Positions 42,686 to 50,897 of a stretch of DNA of 64,000 nt are shown one piece after another. A program made the translations under genes and the position numbers. The stretch is from contig NZ_PTJD01000007.1 of assembly GCF_002934625.1 (NCBI RefSeq), positions 205,198 to 269,197 of the forward strand, given 5' to 3'. Every line of letters starts with the position of its first letter. Position 1 is the first letter of the stretch. A model generated the notes under the pieces. It had not been told where the DNA came from and did no database searches. It worked only from the letters and a program-made list of their open reading frames with translations. The DNA comes from Kineococcus xinjiangensis (GTDB taxonomy: Bacteria > Actinomycetota > Actinomycetes > Actinomycetales > Kineococcaceae).

Positions 42686-43675
42686 TCAGCGCAGCGCCGG
42701 TGCCACCTCGCGGGCGAACAGCTCGATGCCGGAGGTGTCGTAGGCGGCCTCGGCGAAGTACGTGATGGCGTACGTCATGCCGAGCCCCGCCATGTGCCGC
42801 AAGACCTCCACGACCTGCTCGGGCGTTCCCACCGCCGGGCCGCTGCGCAGGCTCTCGACGGTCTCGGCGAGCTTGTCGGCCGGCAGGTGCGGGCGCAGCC
42901 GCTCCTCGATCCCGCGCAGCCGCTCCTCCACCTCGGCGGCGTCGCGACCGATGACCACGTTGTAGTTCGCCGAGCGCACGATGGAGTCGTAGTCCGTGCC
43001 GAGGTCGCGGCAGTGCCCGGCCAGCACCTCGCTCTTGTGCGCGAACACCTCCGGCGTGCCGTCGAAGTTGGTGTAGGAGGCGTACTTCGCGGCCGTGCGC
43101 AGCGTCTTGCGCTCCCCGCCGCCGGCGATCCACAGCGGGATGCCGCCCGGCTGCAGCGGGAGCGGCTGCACGATGGCACCGTCCACGGTGTAGTGCTTCC
43201 CGTGGACGGTGGCGGTGCCCGTCGTCCACGCCTGGCGCATCACCTCCACCCCCTCCTCCAGCGCCCGCAGCCGCTCGCCGGCGGAGGGGAACCCGTAGCC
43301 GTAGGCGCGCCACTCGTGCTCGTACCAGCCGGCCCCGATGCCCATCTCGGTGCGGCCGCCGGAGACGACGTCGACGGTGGCGGCGACCTTGGCCAGGTAG
43401 GCGGGGTTGCGGTACGCCATGCACGTGCACATCTGACCCAGCCGCACCCGGGAGGTGCTGGCGGCGAACGCGGCCATCAGCGTCCACGCCTCGTGGGTGG
43501 CCTGGTCGGTGGGCACGGGGACGGTGTGGAAGTGGTCGTAGACCCAGATCGACTCCCACACGGGGTCCTCGTCGGCGAGCCGGGCCAGGGACGACATCAC
43601 CTCCCACTGCCGCTGCGGTGCGATGCCGACGAGGTCGTGACGCCAGCCCTGGGGGACGAACAAGCCGAAGCGCAT
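42686..43675 (-). CDS. LLM-class F420-dependent oxidoreductase
   Basis: A 329-residue luciferase-like TIM-barrel oxidoreductase. The opening MRFGLFVPQGWRHDL, the segment RVRLGQMCTCMAYRNPAYLAKVAATVDVVSGGR (in part) and GIGAGWYEHEWRAYGY are typical of the F420-dependent branch found in actinobacteria. It would use reduced F420 (or FMN) to act on an unknown organic substrate. The ATG has TAGGGT 6 bases upstream. It stands alone. Confidence 0.9.
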   Translation of the reverse strand: MRFGLFVPQGWRHDLVGIAPQRQWEVMSSLARLADEDPVWESIWVYDHFHTVPVPTDQATHEAWTLMAAFAASTSRVRLGQMCTCMAYRNPAYLAKVAATVDVVSGGRTEMGIGAGWYEHEWRAYGYGFPSAGERLRALEEGVEVMRQAWTTGTATVHGKHYTVDGAIVQPLPLQPGGIPLWIAGGGERKTLRTAAKYASYTNFDGTPEVFAHKSEVLAGHCRDLGTDYDSIVRSANYNVVIGRDAAEVEERLRGIEERLRPHLPADKLAETVESLRSGPAVGTPEQVVEVLRHMAGLGMTYAITYFAEAAYDTSGIELFAREVAPALR

Positions 43676-43681
43676 GGCCCG

Positions 43682-43687
43682 ACCCTA
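43682..43687 (-). promoter_or_regulatory. Leaderless-type -10 box before the LLM oxidoreductase gene
   Basis: Minus-strand TAGGGT, exactly 6 bases before the ATG at 43675. Confidence 0.5.
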
Positions 43688-43755
43688 GGACCGGCCCGGG
43701 TGGGGGACCAGTGCTGAGCCGCGCAGACAGCCCGCCCCGGTGCTCGCTGCGGGGG

Positions 43756-44787
43756 TCAGAGGCCCACGTGGGCGGCGGGGTTGTCGACCTCGGGGCCGCT
43801 GCCGCGCACGCACGCGCTCAGCGCGAGCGTCGATCGGTGCCCGGTCTGGCGCATCACCGAGCGGTCCGGCAGGCCCGCCTGCACGGCCGCGGTCGCGAAC
43901 CCGGCGCGCAGGCTGTGCCCGGAGAACATCCGCGGGTCCAGGCCGGCGTCCTCGGCGCGCCGCTTGATCATCCTTGCGATGGACTGCCCGGAGAGCCTGC
44001 GCTGCTTCAGGCTCGCCCCGCCCTTGGTCACCGAGAGGAACGCGGGGCCTGAACCCAGCCCTGCCGCCTCGGCCCACGCCTGCCATGACCGCACCGGGCA
44101 GGTCGCGCGCCGGGTGCCGTGGGGCAGCACGACCGTTCGCCCGCCGTCCTCGGCGGCCGCGGGGGTGGCGTGGACGGCGACGCGCAACCCCTCCTCCGCG
44201 ACCTCGACGTCGGCCACGTCCAGGCCGCTGAGCTCGCTGCGGCGCAGTGCCCCGGCGAACCCCATCACGAGCAGTGCCCGGTCGCGGCGGTCGAGGAGGG
44301 AGTCCCCCAGGGGGGCGACGATCTCAGCGAGCACGGAGGTGACGATCGGATCCACCCGCCGCACCGGCGAGACGGGCCCCAGGGTGCGGCGCATCCCGGC
44401 CCACGTGAGGCGCACCGTCTGCGTCTCGGTGGGGGAGGGAACTCCCAGGACGCGGTGGGCGACGCTCAGGGCGGCGAGCCGGCGCTGCAGGGTGGCGAGG
44501 CTGAGTTCCTCGCAGCAGCCGAGGAGGTATGACGTCACCGTGGCGGGTTCGGCGGGCAGGGGCGTCGCACCCGTGTCGGCGCACCAAGCGGCGAAGTGGG
44601 CGAGGTCGGATCCGTAGGCGCGCCAGGTGGTCTCGGACCGCCCCGTGCGGTGCCCGGCGGGGAGGGTGCGCATCCACTCCTGCAGGGCAGGGGGTTCCAG
44701 CGACGGCGGGGGCGGCGCGGGGGCGAGGTCGACCAGCGCCAGCTCCGCGCCGGTGCGCCCGTACAGGTCGAGCTGCGGTTCCGCCAT
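43756..44787 (-). CDS. Tyrosine-recombinase-family protein with the catalytic Tyr replaced
   Basis: A 343-residue protein of the phage-integrase/XerCD fold with a SAM-like N-terminal core-binding domain (about 40-130) and a catalytic domain (about 150-340). The first Arg lies in GALRRSELSGLD, the H-x-x-R box in FSGHSLRAGFA, and the next His in RQTGHRST. The nucleophile box, usually SxYVR or RYVR, reads LSACVRG, so Cys326 stands where Tyr is expected. The end DNPAAHVGL is the normal family end, so it is not truncated. Either it cannot cleave DNA or it binds DNA for another reason. ATG at 44787 follows GGTGGA; an ATG 24 bases upstream lacks a ribosome site. Confidence 0.85.
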   Translation of the reverse strand: MAEPQLDLYGRTGAELALVDLAPAPPPPSLEPPALQEWMRTLPAGHRTGRSETTWRAYGSDLAHFAAWCADTGATPLPAEPATVTSYLLGCCEELSLATLQRRLAALSVAHRVLGVPSPTETQTVRLTWAGMRRTLGPVSPVRRVDPIVTSVLAEIVAPLGDSLLDRRDRALLVMGFAGALRRSELSGLDVADVEVAEEGLRVAVHATPAAAEDGGRTVVLPHGTRRATCPVRSWQAWAEAAGLGSGPAFLSVTKGGASLKQRRLSGQSIARMIKRRAEDAGLDPRMFSGHSLRAGFATAAVQAGLPDRSVMRQTGHRSTLALSACVRGSGPEVDNPAAHVGL

Positions 44788-44902
44788 GGTTCCACCATAC
44801 GTCGTATTCATGCTTATCGGTACTCAGGGACCGATGCCGATCGGGTCGCCGTCGCGACCCGACGCGAGAGATGCGCAGAACCAGCCCAGACCGGGAGGGG
44901 GC

Positions 44903-45496
44903 TCATCTGTCCAGGGGCGCGGGGGGTTCGAGCCGGGCCGCGGGCAGATCGGGCAGCGCCGCGGGCAGGCGGCTGTCGCGGGCGAAGAGGAAGCGGTCGT
45001 TGATGCTGCGGACGTGCTCGCGGGCGACGTCTTCCAGGGGGTGGCCGGGGCACATGGCGGCGAACTCGTCGAGGAGGGTCGCGATGGTGAGGACCTCCCC
45101 GACGGTGAGGAGGGCGACGCGGTCCTTGGCGATGTCGCAGCGCACGTGCCCGGGGCGGGGGAGGTGGAGCCGGCCCTCGTCGTCGCGCACCGCGAAGGGG
45201 CCGGACTCGCCGGTGTCGCCGGTGAACGTCCAGACGCCTTCGAGGCGGGTTCCGTCGGGGTAGACGAAGCGGACGCGGTCGCCGGAGCTGGGGGTGGAGT
45301 GGTCCCCGAGCTGGCGCAGCATCGTCGACAGCGCTTCGCGGGCCTCGTCCCGTTCGCGGCCCTTCGGGGCGGCGGTGCGACGGGTCTGGCGCGAGGTGGG
45401 GCGCGGCACGGTGGACACGGGCAGCAGCGTGGCGGGCGGGAGTGGTGGACGGGGCGGTGACACGCCGAGGCGCGGTTCGACGTCCGGATCGTGCAT
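44903..45496 (-). CDS. Hypothetical protein, divergent from a LysR gene
   Basis: A 197-residue protein with no recognised family. The first 60 residues are Pro/Arg-rich and probably disordered. The middle has a beta-rich segment (RVRFVYPDGTRLEGVWTF and GPFAVRDDEGRLHLP) that looks like a small barrel, followed by a helical part (VGEVLTIATLLDEFAAMCPGHPLEDVAREH). It could be a cytoplasmic binding protein. The ATG is 72 bases from the LysR start on the other strand, so it is a candidate target of that regulator. Confidence 0.65.
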   Translation of the reverse strand: MHDPDVEPRLGVSPPRPPLPPATLLPVSTVPRPTSRQTRRTAAPKGRERDEAREALSTMLRQLGDHSTPSSGDRVRFVYPDGTRLEGVWTFTGDTGESGPFAVRDDEGRLHLPRPGHVRCDIAKDRVALLTVGEVLTIATLLDEFAAMCPGHPLEDVAREHVRSINDRFLFARDSRLPAALPDLPAARLEPPAPLDR

Positions 45497-45568
45497 GCTT
45501 CGACGGTCATACCTGGGTGGTCCGGCACGTGGCCCTCGGCGGCACGACGGGCATGTCGGAGACCTCGA

Positions 45569-46492
45569 GTGAACTTGCAACGGCTGCGGTACTTCCTCGT
45601 CCTGGCCGAGGAGCTGCACTTCACCCGCGCCGCGCAGCGCCTCTTCATGGACCAGTCCACTCTCTCCGCCGCGATCCGGCACCTGGAGCGCGACCTGGGC
45701 GTCAGGCTCTTCGAGCGCACCAGCCGCCGCGTGGCCCTCAGCGCGGCCGGGCAGGCGCTGCTCCCCGAAGCCCAGCGACTGCTCGCGGCCGGGGAGCGCT
45801 TCGCCGCCGTGGCCGGCCAGGTGGACCGGCACGCTCCTCGCCACGGCCTGGTCCTCGGCCTGTACTACGGGGCGGTGGCCGCGGGGGAGCTGACCGGCCC
45901 GATCGTGCACGCCTTCCGGGCTCAGCACCCCGATCTGGCGCTGGAGGTCCGAACGCTCACCGTCGAGGACCCCTGGGGGGTGCACCAGCCCGACCTCGAC
46001 GTCGTCCTCGGCCGGGACGCGGGCCTGCCGGGCGACGCCGTCACGGAGCTGTTCCGCCTTCCCAAGGTGATCGCGCTGCCCGCGCACGACGAGCTCGCCG
46101 CGGCGCCGGCACCCACGCTCGCCGACGTCGTCGAACGGCGCTGGATCGACGTCGGGCCCTGGCCGGAGCCGGCTCGGGAGTTCATGGCGGAGTACGACCT
46201 GCGGGCCACGGGCATCGACGTCGCGCGCCAGGAGGTGCCGCTGCTGCCACCCGACGAGCGCTGGCGTCTGCTCGCCGAGCTCGGCCTCCTCGTCCTCGCC
46301 GACCGCACCACGACACCCACGCCGCCGCCGGGCATCGTCCTGCGGACCTTCCCGGAGGTGTCCCCGGCGCGCTTCGCCGTGTTCGACCGCCGCGAGGACA
46401 GCATCACCCGTGCCTTCGCCACCGTCGCCGAGGAGGTCAGCGGCACGCTGCTCCCGCTGGTGCCCGGTGCCCTGCCTGCCGGAGCCCCCTGA
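45569..46492 (+). CDS. LysR-family transcriptional regulator
   Basis: A 307-residue regulator. The N-terminal winged helix-turn-helix (about 1-60, NLQRLRYFLVLAEELHFTRAA and LSAAIRHLERDLGVRLFER) is followed by the periplasmic-binding-protein-like effector domain (about 88-290). GTG at 45569 gives the canonical start; an upstream ATG would add unlikely sequence. The divergent gene at 44903-45496 is the obvious candidate target. The inducer is unknown. Confidence 0.93.
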   Translation: MNLQRLRYFLVLAEELHFTRAAQRLFMDQSTLSAAIRHLERDLGVRLFERTSRRVALSAAGQALLPEAQRLLAAGERFAAVAGQVDRHAPRHGLVLGLYYGAVAAGELTGPIVHAFRAQHPDLALEVRTLTVEDPWGVHQPDLDVVLGRDAGLPGDAVTELFRLPKVIALPAHDELAAAPAPTLADVVERRWIDVGPWPEPAREFMAEYDLRATGIDVARQEVPLLPPDERWRLLAELGLLVLADRTTTPTPPPGIVLRTFPEVSPARFAVFDRREDSITRAFATVAEEVSGTLLPLVPGALPAGAP

Positions 46493-46601
46493 GGGGCTGC
46501 CCTCGCGGGATCCGCTGGACGACCACCTCGGTGGCGCGGTCTCCGGCCGGGGTCGGGGGCACTCCTCCTCGGGTGTGCGGGGCCTGCTGCGGGCTGTGCG
46601 C

Positions 46602-47030
46602 TCAGCGTCCGCGCATCCGGTCCAGTTCCCGGCGGTCGCGCTTGGTGGGGCGCCCGGCGCCGCGTTCGCGCACGGCGGCGACGGCGACGTGCTCGGGCGG
46701 GGGTGGAGCCGGGGTGCGGTCGACGTAGCAGCGCACGGCCACGGGGGCCCCGACGCGGCGTTCGAGGACGTGGGCGACCTCGACGATGCGTTCGAGGCCC
46801 TCCAGCCGCAGCCGCACCTCGTCGCCGGGGCGGACGGTGGCGGAGGCCTTGGCGCGGTCGCCGTTGAGGCGCACGTGCCCCGCGCGGCAGGCGTCGACGG
46901 CGAGGGCGCGGGTCCGGGTCAGCCGCACCGCCCACAGCCAGCGGTCGAGGCGGGTGCTGAGGGGGCCCTGCGGCAGGGCGGGGAGTGCGGCGGCGGGGGC
47001 CTCGGGGTCGCGGTCGGGGTCGGCCGTCAT
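46602..47030 (-). CDS. S4-domain RNA-binding protein (Hsp15-like)
   Basis: A 142-residue protein. An Ala/Pro-rich start is followed by the S4 RNA-binding domain (about 28-85: RLDRWLWAVRLTRTRALAVD, VRLNGDRAKASATVRPGD). The end is basic (GRPTKRDRRELDRMRGR). It resembles Hsp15, which rescues stalled 50S subunits carrying nascent chains after heat shock. It converges with the LysR gene. Confidence 0.9.
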   Translation of the reverse strand: MTADPDRDPEAPAAALPALPQGPLSTRLDRWLWAVRLTRTRALAVDACRAGHVRLNGDRAKASATVRPGDEVRLRLEGLERIVEVAHVLERRVGAPVAVRCYVDRTPAPPPPEHVAVAAVRERGAGRPTKRDRRELDRMRGR

Positions 47031-47229
47031 GGTCGCTGTCCTCCCTCCGCCGCGCCGGGCCGTCGTCGGCCGGGGTCTGCGGGCACCGTAGCCGAGCGGG
47101 CGCCGTCGGGCGCTGGGGACCGGGCGCGGCACCCGGAGAGCGGGGTGGTTGCGCCGAGCGGGTGAGAACGTCCACCACCCGGCGCACCCCCGGCTGCAGG
47201 TGGCGGCCGGAGCGGCCGAGGCATCGGGC

Positions 47230-47742
47230 ATGGCGATGAACGAGGAGTTCGAGACGGAGGATGCGCCGGCCGAGGGGCCGCTGCGCACCCGGCCGCGCAA
47301 CGGTGAGGGCGCGCAGACGGTGGCGCCGGTGCAGGCCTCGGCCTTGGAGCTGGCCATGGCGGCCCTGTTCGACCCGACGTCGGCTCCGGCGGAGGCGCTG
47401 GCGCCGCAGCGGGTGGCCCCCACGGCTCCGCTGGGCGGTGGGCTGCTGCCCAACCGCGGGCCGGTCGGCGACGACGTCGTCGAGGCGCCGGTCGTGGAGG
47501 CACCCGCGGTCCAGGCGCCCGTGGTGGAGGAGGTCGTGGTGCTGGCTCCCGAGCCCGTCGCGGCCACGGTGGCGGCCGTGGAGCCCGCCCCCGTGGTGGA
47601 GGAGGTCGTGGTGCCGGCACCCGTGGCGGCGCCCGTCGTCGAGGTCGTGGCGAAGCCGGTGGCCGAGCCCGTGGTCGCGGCGCAGGCGCCGGCGCAGCGG
47701 GGCTTCTTCGCCCGCCTGCTGGACAAGCTGCTGGGTCGCTGA
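47230..47742 (+). CDS. Val/Pro/Ala-repeat protein of unknown function
   Basis: A 170-residue protein. After an acidic start (MAMNEEFETEDAPAEGP) and a short helix (ALELAMAALFD) come repeated units built on VVEAPVV, VVEEVVVLAPEPVAA and VVEEVVVPAPVAAPVVEVV (about 80-150). The end GFFARLLDKLLGR is a likely amphipathic helix. It has no signal peptide or membrane segment. The repeat region is probably extended, with the helix as an anchoring or binding end. ATG at 47236 is an equally possible start. It converges with the Spo0M-like gene. Confidence 0.6.
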   Translation: MAMNEEFETEDAPAEGPLRTRPRNGEGAQTVAPVQASALELAMAALFDPTSAPAEALAPQRVAPTAPLGGGLLPNRGPVGDDVVEAPVVEAPAVQAPVVEEVVVLAPEPVAATVAAVEPAPVVEEVVVPAPVAAPVVEVVAKPVAEPVVAAQAPAQRGFFARLLDKLLGR

Positions 47743-47756
47743 CCCGGCACCACCCC

Positions 47757-47806
47757 GGCGCCCTCCCGGTCCTCACCCCTGCGGGGGCGGGGACCGGGAG
47801 GGCGCC
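47757..47806. terminator. Bidirectional hairpin terminator
   Basis: Perfect 16-bp arms (47757-47772 with 47791-47806) and an 18-base loop between the convergent Val/Pro/Ala-repeat and Spo0M-like genes. Confidence 0.7.
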
Positions 47807-47814
47807 GTCGTCGT

Positions 47815-48594
47815 TCAGAACCAGCCGCGGCGCGCGCCCATCTGGCGGACCTGGGCGTCGAGGGAGGCGGCGAGGCGGGCGGGGTCGGTGTCGTGGTGGG
47901 AGAACCGCACCCGCGCGAGGGAGTCACGGCCCTCGGTGAACAGGCCGCCGCGGCGGTCGGCCTCGAGGACGACGTCGACGCCGCTGGGGTCGGCGAGGAA
48001 GGTGACCTCCAGTTCGTTGATGCGCCCGGCGAGGTGGCCAGGGGGCGCGAACTCGACCTCCTGGTAGAAGGGCAGGTCGCTGCCGGGCAGGCGGCCCTTC
48101 TCCACGTCCGCGCTCTTGAACCGGAAGCCGAGCCGGCCCAGGGCGTCGAGGACGGCGTGCTGCACGGGCAGCGGCTCGACGGTGACGGGGTCGAGGTCAC
48201 CGGGGTCGAGGGCGCCGGCGATGTCGACCTGCGTCTGCACCCCGACCTTCATGCCGCGCAGCTGCCAGCCGCCGACCGCGGTGAGGGGGGCCTGCCAGGG
48301 GACCGCGAGCGCGAAGGCGATGCTGCGCCGCTCCCCGGGCTGGACGCTGAACCCGCCGGCGACGGGCTGGGTGGCGAAGCGGACGTCCTCGCGCCACTCG
48401 GAGTCGCCGGACTCGACCTCGACCGTGGCCTGCAGGGAGACGCGGACCTCGCGCACGTCCTGGGCGACCTTGCCGCCGGTCAGGTGCACGGTGCCGCGGA
48501 CCTGTCCGCCCGGTGTGGTCACGGGGTGGTCGAGGATCGTCTCGACGTTCGCGCCGCCGACTCCCAGTCGGGCCATCATCCCGCGAAACGCCAT
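47815..48594 (-). CDS. Spo0M/SpoOM-like (arrestin-fold) protein
   Basis: A 259-residue cytoplasmic protein of the sporulation-control Spo0M family. It starts MAFRGMMARLGVGGANVET and has the early segment PVTTPGGQVRGTVHLTGG, followed by alternating beta strands of an arrestin-like fold. Spo0M has been tied to cell division and the cytoskeleton in Bacillus; its job in actinobacteria is not settled. The ATG follows GAGGAGGACGAG. Relatives occur in species that do not sporulate, so no conclusion about spores should be drawn. Confidence 0.85.
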   Translation of the reverse strand: MAFRGMMARLGVGGANVETILDHPVTTPGGQVRGTVHLTGGKVAQDVREVRVSLQATVEVESGDSEWREDVRFATQPVAGGFSVQPGERRSIAFALAVPWQAPLTAVGGWQLRGMKVGVQTQVDIAGALDPGDLDPVTVEPLPVQHAVLDALGRLGFRFKSADVEKGRLPGSDLPFYQEVEFAPPGHLAGRINELEVTFLADPSGVDVVLEADRRGGLFTEGRDSLARVRFSHHDTDPARLAASLDAQVRQMGARRGWF

Positions 48595-48698
48595 GGTCTC
48601 GTCCTCCTCGCCGTCGGTGGGTGCTTCCGCATGCCCGACGAGCGGCGCCGCCTGCGGGTTCCCGCCGCTCGGACCCCGGCGGTGGGGACCCGCGGCCG

Positions 48699-49625
48699 TC
48701 AGAGGAGGGGACCGGCGGCGGTGCCGATCCGCCGCAGCCCCTCCAGGTCGCCGGCGGCGAACTGCGCCGGTTTGGCGGTGACGACCGGGAACATCATCTG
48801 CGCGGGGTCGTCGACGTGGCCGAGGCCGACGGCGTGGGCGATCTCGTGCATGAGGACGGCGCCGCGGCAGGCGCCGGTGCCGAAACCGGGCGGGAAGAGT
48901 TCCCGCACGGTGGAGTCGAGGACGACGATGGCGGTGGTGATGGCGGTGCGCCACGGCCCGTCGCCGTAGCGGACGCCCATGGTGCGCCACCCGCCGATGC
49001 CGACGGCGAGGGGCTCTGCGCCGGGGGGCAGGTCGCGGGGGACGGAGGAGGCGAGTTCGTCGGGGTCGAGCAGGTCGGAGCCGCCGCGCACGGTGCCGGG
49101 CTTGGCCCAGGCGATGGTCAGGGTGGGGCGGGCGGGGTGCCCGTCGTAGTCACCGGCCTGGGGGATGCGCTCGGTGGTGCCGGCGAACTCGAAGGTCAGG
49201 CCGCTGGCGCAGGAGACCCGCCACAGCGCCTCCTCCACGTCGTCCAGCGCCCAGCGCCCGGCCTGGTCGACGTTGACGGACACGGCGATGGGACGTTCCG
49301 GGTCGAAGCGGACGATGCTGCCGTCGGCGTTGGTGTGCAGGAGGAACCCCGGGCCGCTGACGGCCGCGGAGCCGGCGTCGGCGCCGGTGGCTGCGGGGGT
49401 GGTGCCGCGGACGCGCGCGCGCCGCGGGTGGTTGTAGTCGATGCCGGTGCGCGGTGCTCGCGGCGCGGGGGCCGGGTCGGGCACCGGACGCACCCTGGGC
49501 GCGCGGGTGTGGTCGAGACCGCCGGGCCTCGCGCCGGCTCCGGCGCCCGCGGCGTCGGCGGGCGCGGCCTGGCGCGGGACGGTGCCGCGGCGGGGGTGGC
49601 GGTAGTCGATGCGGGAGGTGCTCAC
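48699..49625 (-). CDS. Metzincin-like zinc metalloprotease with N-terminal short repeats
   Basis: A 308-residue protein ending in a matrixin-like peptidase domain (about 130-300). The zinc motif HEIAHAVGLGH and a downstream Met-turn-like MMFP are both present. The N-terminal 90 residues are Arg/Pro-rich and contain two copies of a short motif, RIDYRHPRRGTV and GIDYNHPRRARV, with a third weaker one (GLDHTRAPRVRP) between them. No clear signal peptide is seen from GTG at 49625; a longer frame to 49826 adds Gln/Ala/Pro-rich sequence and no better signal. Export and substrate are unknown. Confidence 0.75.
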   Translation of the reverse strand: MSTSRIDYRHPRRGTVPRQAAPADAAGAGAGARPGGLDHTRAPRVRPVPDPAPAPRAPRTGIDYNHPRRARVRGTTPAATGADAGSAAVSGPGFLLHTNADGSIVRFDPERPIAVSVNVDQAGRWALDDVEEALWRVSCASGLTFEFAGTTERIPQAGDYDGHPARPTLTIAWAKPGTVRGGSDLLDPDELASSVPRDLPPGAEPLAVGIGGWRTMGVRYGDGPWRTAITTAIVVLDSTVRELFPPGFGTGACRGAVLMHEIAHAVGLGHVDDPAQMMFPVVTAKPAQFAAGDLEGLRRIGTAAGPLL

Positions 49626-49844
49626 CGGGGCGCGGGGCTTCCCGTGGCGCGCGCCCGGCGCGAGGGGGCGGGGCGGTGCCTGCTGGGGTGCCTGCTGGGG
49701 TGCACGGTGCCATGGTGGCGCGGTCGGGGCCGCTCGCGCCGGGAGTGCGCGGGGATGGGCTGGCGGGACCACTCCGGCGGCGCAATCCGCCCGCACCGAC
49801 GCGCGCGGACGGGTCTCCCGCGACACTCAATACAGCATCGGATG

Positions 49845-49850
49845 TACTCT
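49845..49850 (+). promoter_or_regulatory. Leaderless-type -10 box before the cation transporter gene
   Basis: TACTCT, exactly 6 bases before GTG at 49857. It overlaps the right half of an imperfect dyad TACA-N8-TGTA (49831-49846), which could bind a metal-responsive repressor. Confidence 0.4.
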
Positions 49851-49856
49851 GCGGGG

Positions 49857-50564
49857 GTGGAGGTCCCCCTGCCCGCCGCGGCCACCCCGTCCCGCCGCGA
49901 CGTCCTCGTCCGACGGGTCCGGCTGCTCGTCGCGGCCACCATCACCTACAACGTCGCCGAGGCCGCCGTCGCGCTGACCGCCGGCGCCGCCGCCTCCTCC
50001 ACCGCCCTGATCGGCTTCGGGCTGGACTCCGTGGTGGAGGTCTGCTCCGCCGCCGCCGTCGCCTGGCAGTTCTCCGCACGCGAGGAGGCCGTGCGCCACG
50101 CCCGCGAACGCCGCACCCTGCGCCTCGTCGCGCTCTCCTTCTTCGCCCTCGCCGCCTACGTCGCCGTCGACGCCACCCGGGAGCTGCTGGGGGCGGGGGA
50201 GGCGGCCCCCTCCCCGGTCGGCATGGCGCTCGCCGCCCTGAGCCTGCTGGTGATGCCCGCGCTGTCCATGGCGCAGCGGCGGGCCGGCACGGAGCTGGGC
50301 TCGGCCTCCGCGGTGGCCGACTCCCGTCAGACGCTGCTGTGCGCGTGGCTGTCGGCGGCGCTGCTGGTCGGGTTGCTGCTCAACGCCACCCTCGGCTGGT
50401 CCTGGGCCGATCCCCTCGCGGCGCTGGTCATCGCGGCGGTCGCGGTGCGCGAGGGCCTCTCCGCCTGGCGCGGCGACGGCTGCTGCAACCCGGCCGCGGG
50501 CCTCGCCGCCCTGCGGGAGCCCGCGGCTCCCGGCGGCTGCTGCGGCGACGGCTGCCGCTGCTGA
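49857..50564 (+). CDS. Cation transporter with Cys-rich C-terminus
   Basis: A 235-residue membrane protein with five to six helices, similar to cation-efflux-type transporters. The first helices carry AATITYNVAEAAVALTAG and STALIGFGLDSVVEVCSA, and a later one ASAVADSRQTLLCAW. This matches the D-x-x-x-E/D metal-site pattern of cation diffusion facilitators, without the usual cytoplasmic domain. The C-terminal tail holds seven cysteines (DGCCNPAAG and GGCCGDGCRC) that probably bind soft metal ions. I prefer GTG at 49857 because of the -10 box; ATG at 49842 would add 5 residues. Confidence 0.82.
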   Translation: MEVPLPAAATPSRRDVLVRRVRLLVAATITYNVAEAAVALTAGAAASSTALIGFGLDSVVEVCSAAAVAWQFSAREEAVRHARERRTLRLVALSFFALAAYVAVDATRELLGAGEAAPSPVGMALAALSLLVMPALSMAQRRAGTELGSASAVADSRQTLLCAWLSAALLVGLLLNATLGWSWADPLAALVIAAVAVREGLSAWRGDGCCNPAAGLAALREPAAPGGCCGDGCRC

Positions 50565-50720
50565 CACCACCCGCCCCTCCGGCCCGTCCCGGGGGCGCCG
50601 GCACGGGCGGGACCCGGCCCCGGCAGCGCGGGCTCAGGCTCGCGGCGGTGGATGCCGATGCTGCAGGTGGGTCACCCGCCCGGCCCAGTGCACCGGCGAG
50701 ACACTCACCGAGGAGCCGTC

Positions 50721-50897
50721 ATGACCGTCACCGCCATCTCCCCCCAGGACGCCCGCGCGGCCGCCGCTCCCGCCCTGCGCGAGGAGTGCCCCACCTGCGC
50801 CGCCGACATCGGCGAGCGCTGCCGCCACGTCAGCACCGGCGTCCCGCTCAGCGGTGGAGTGCACCCCATGCGCATCGGGGCCCGCGCGCGCGGCTGA
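50721..50897 (+). CDS. Small zinc-finger protein
   Basis: A 58-residue protein with EECPTCAADIGERCRHVSTG followed by HPMRIGARARG, the compact CPxC...C...HPxR pattern of a small actinobacterial zinc-finger family. ATG at 50721 follows GAGGAGCC. The 3' end overlaps the first codons of the broken capA-like sequence. Function unknown; it may bind nucleic acid. Confidence 0.7.
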   Translation: MTVTAISPQDARAAAAPALREECPTCAADIGERCRHVSTGVPLSGGVHPMRIGARARG

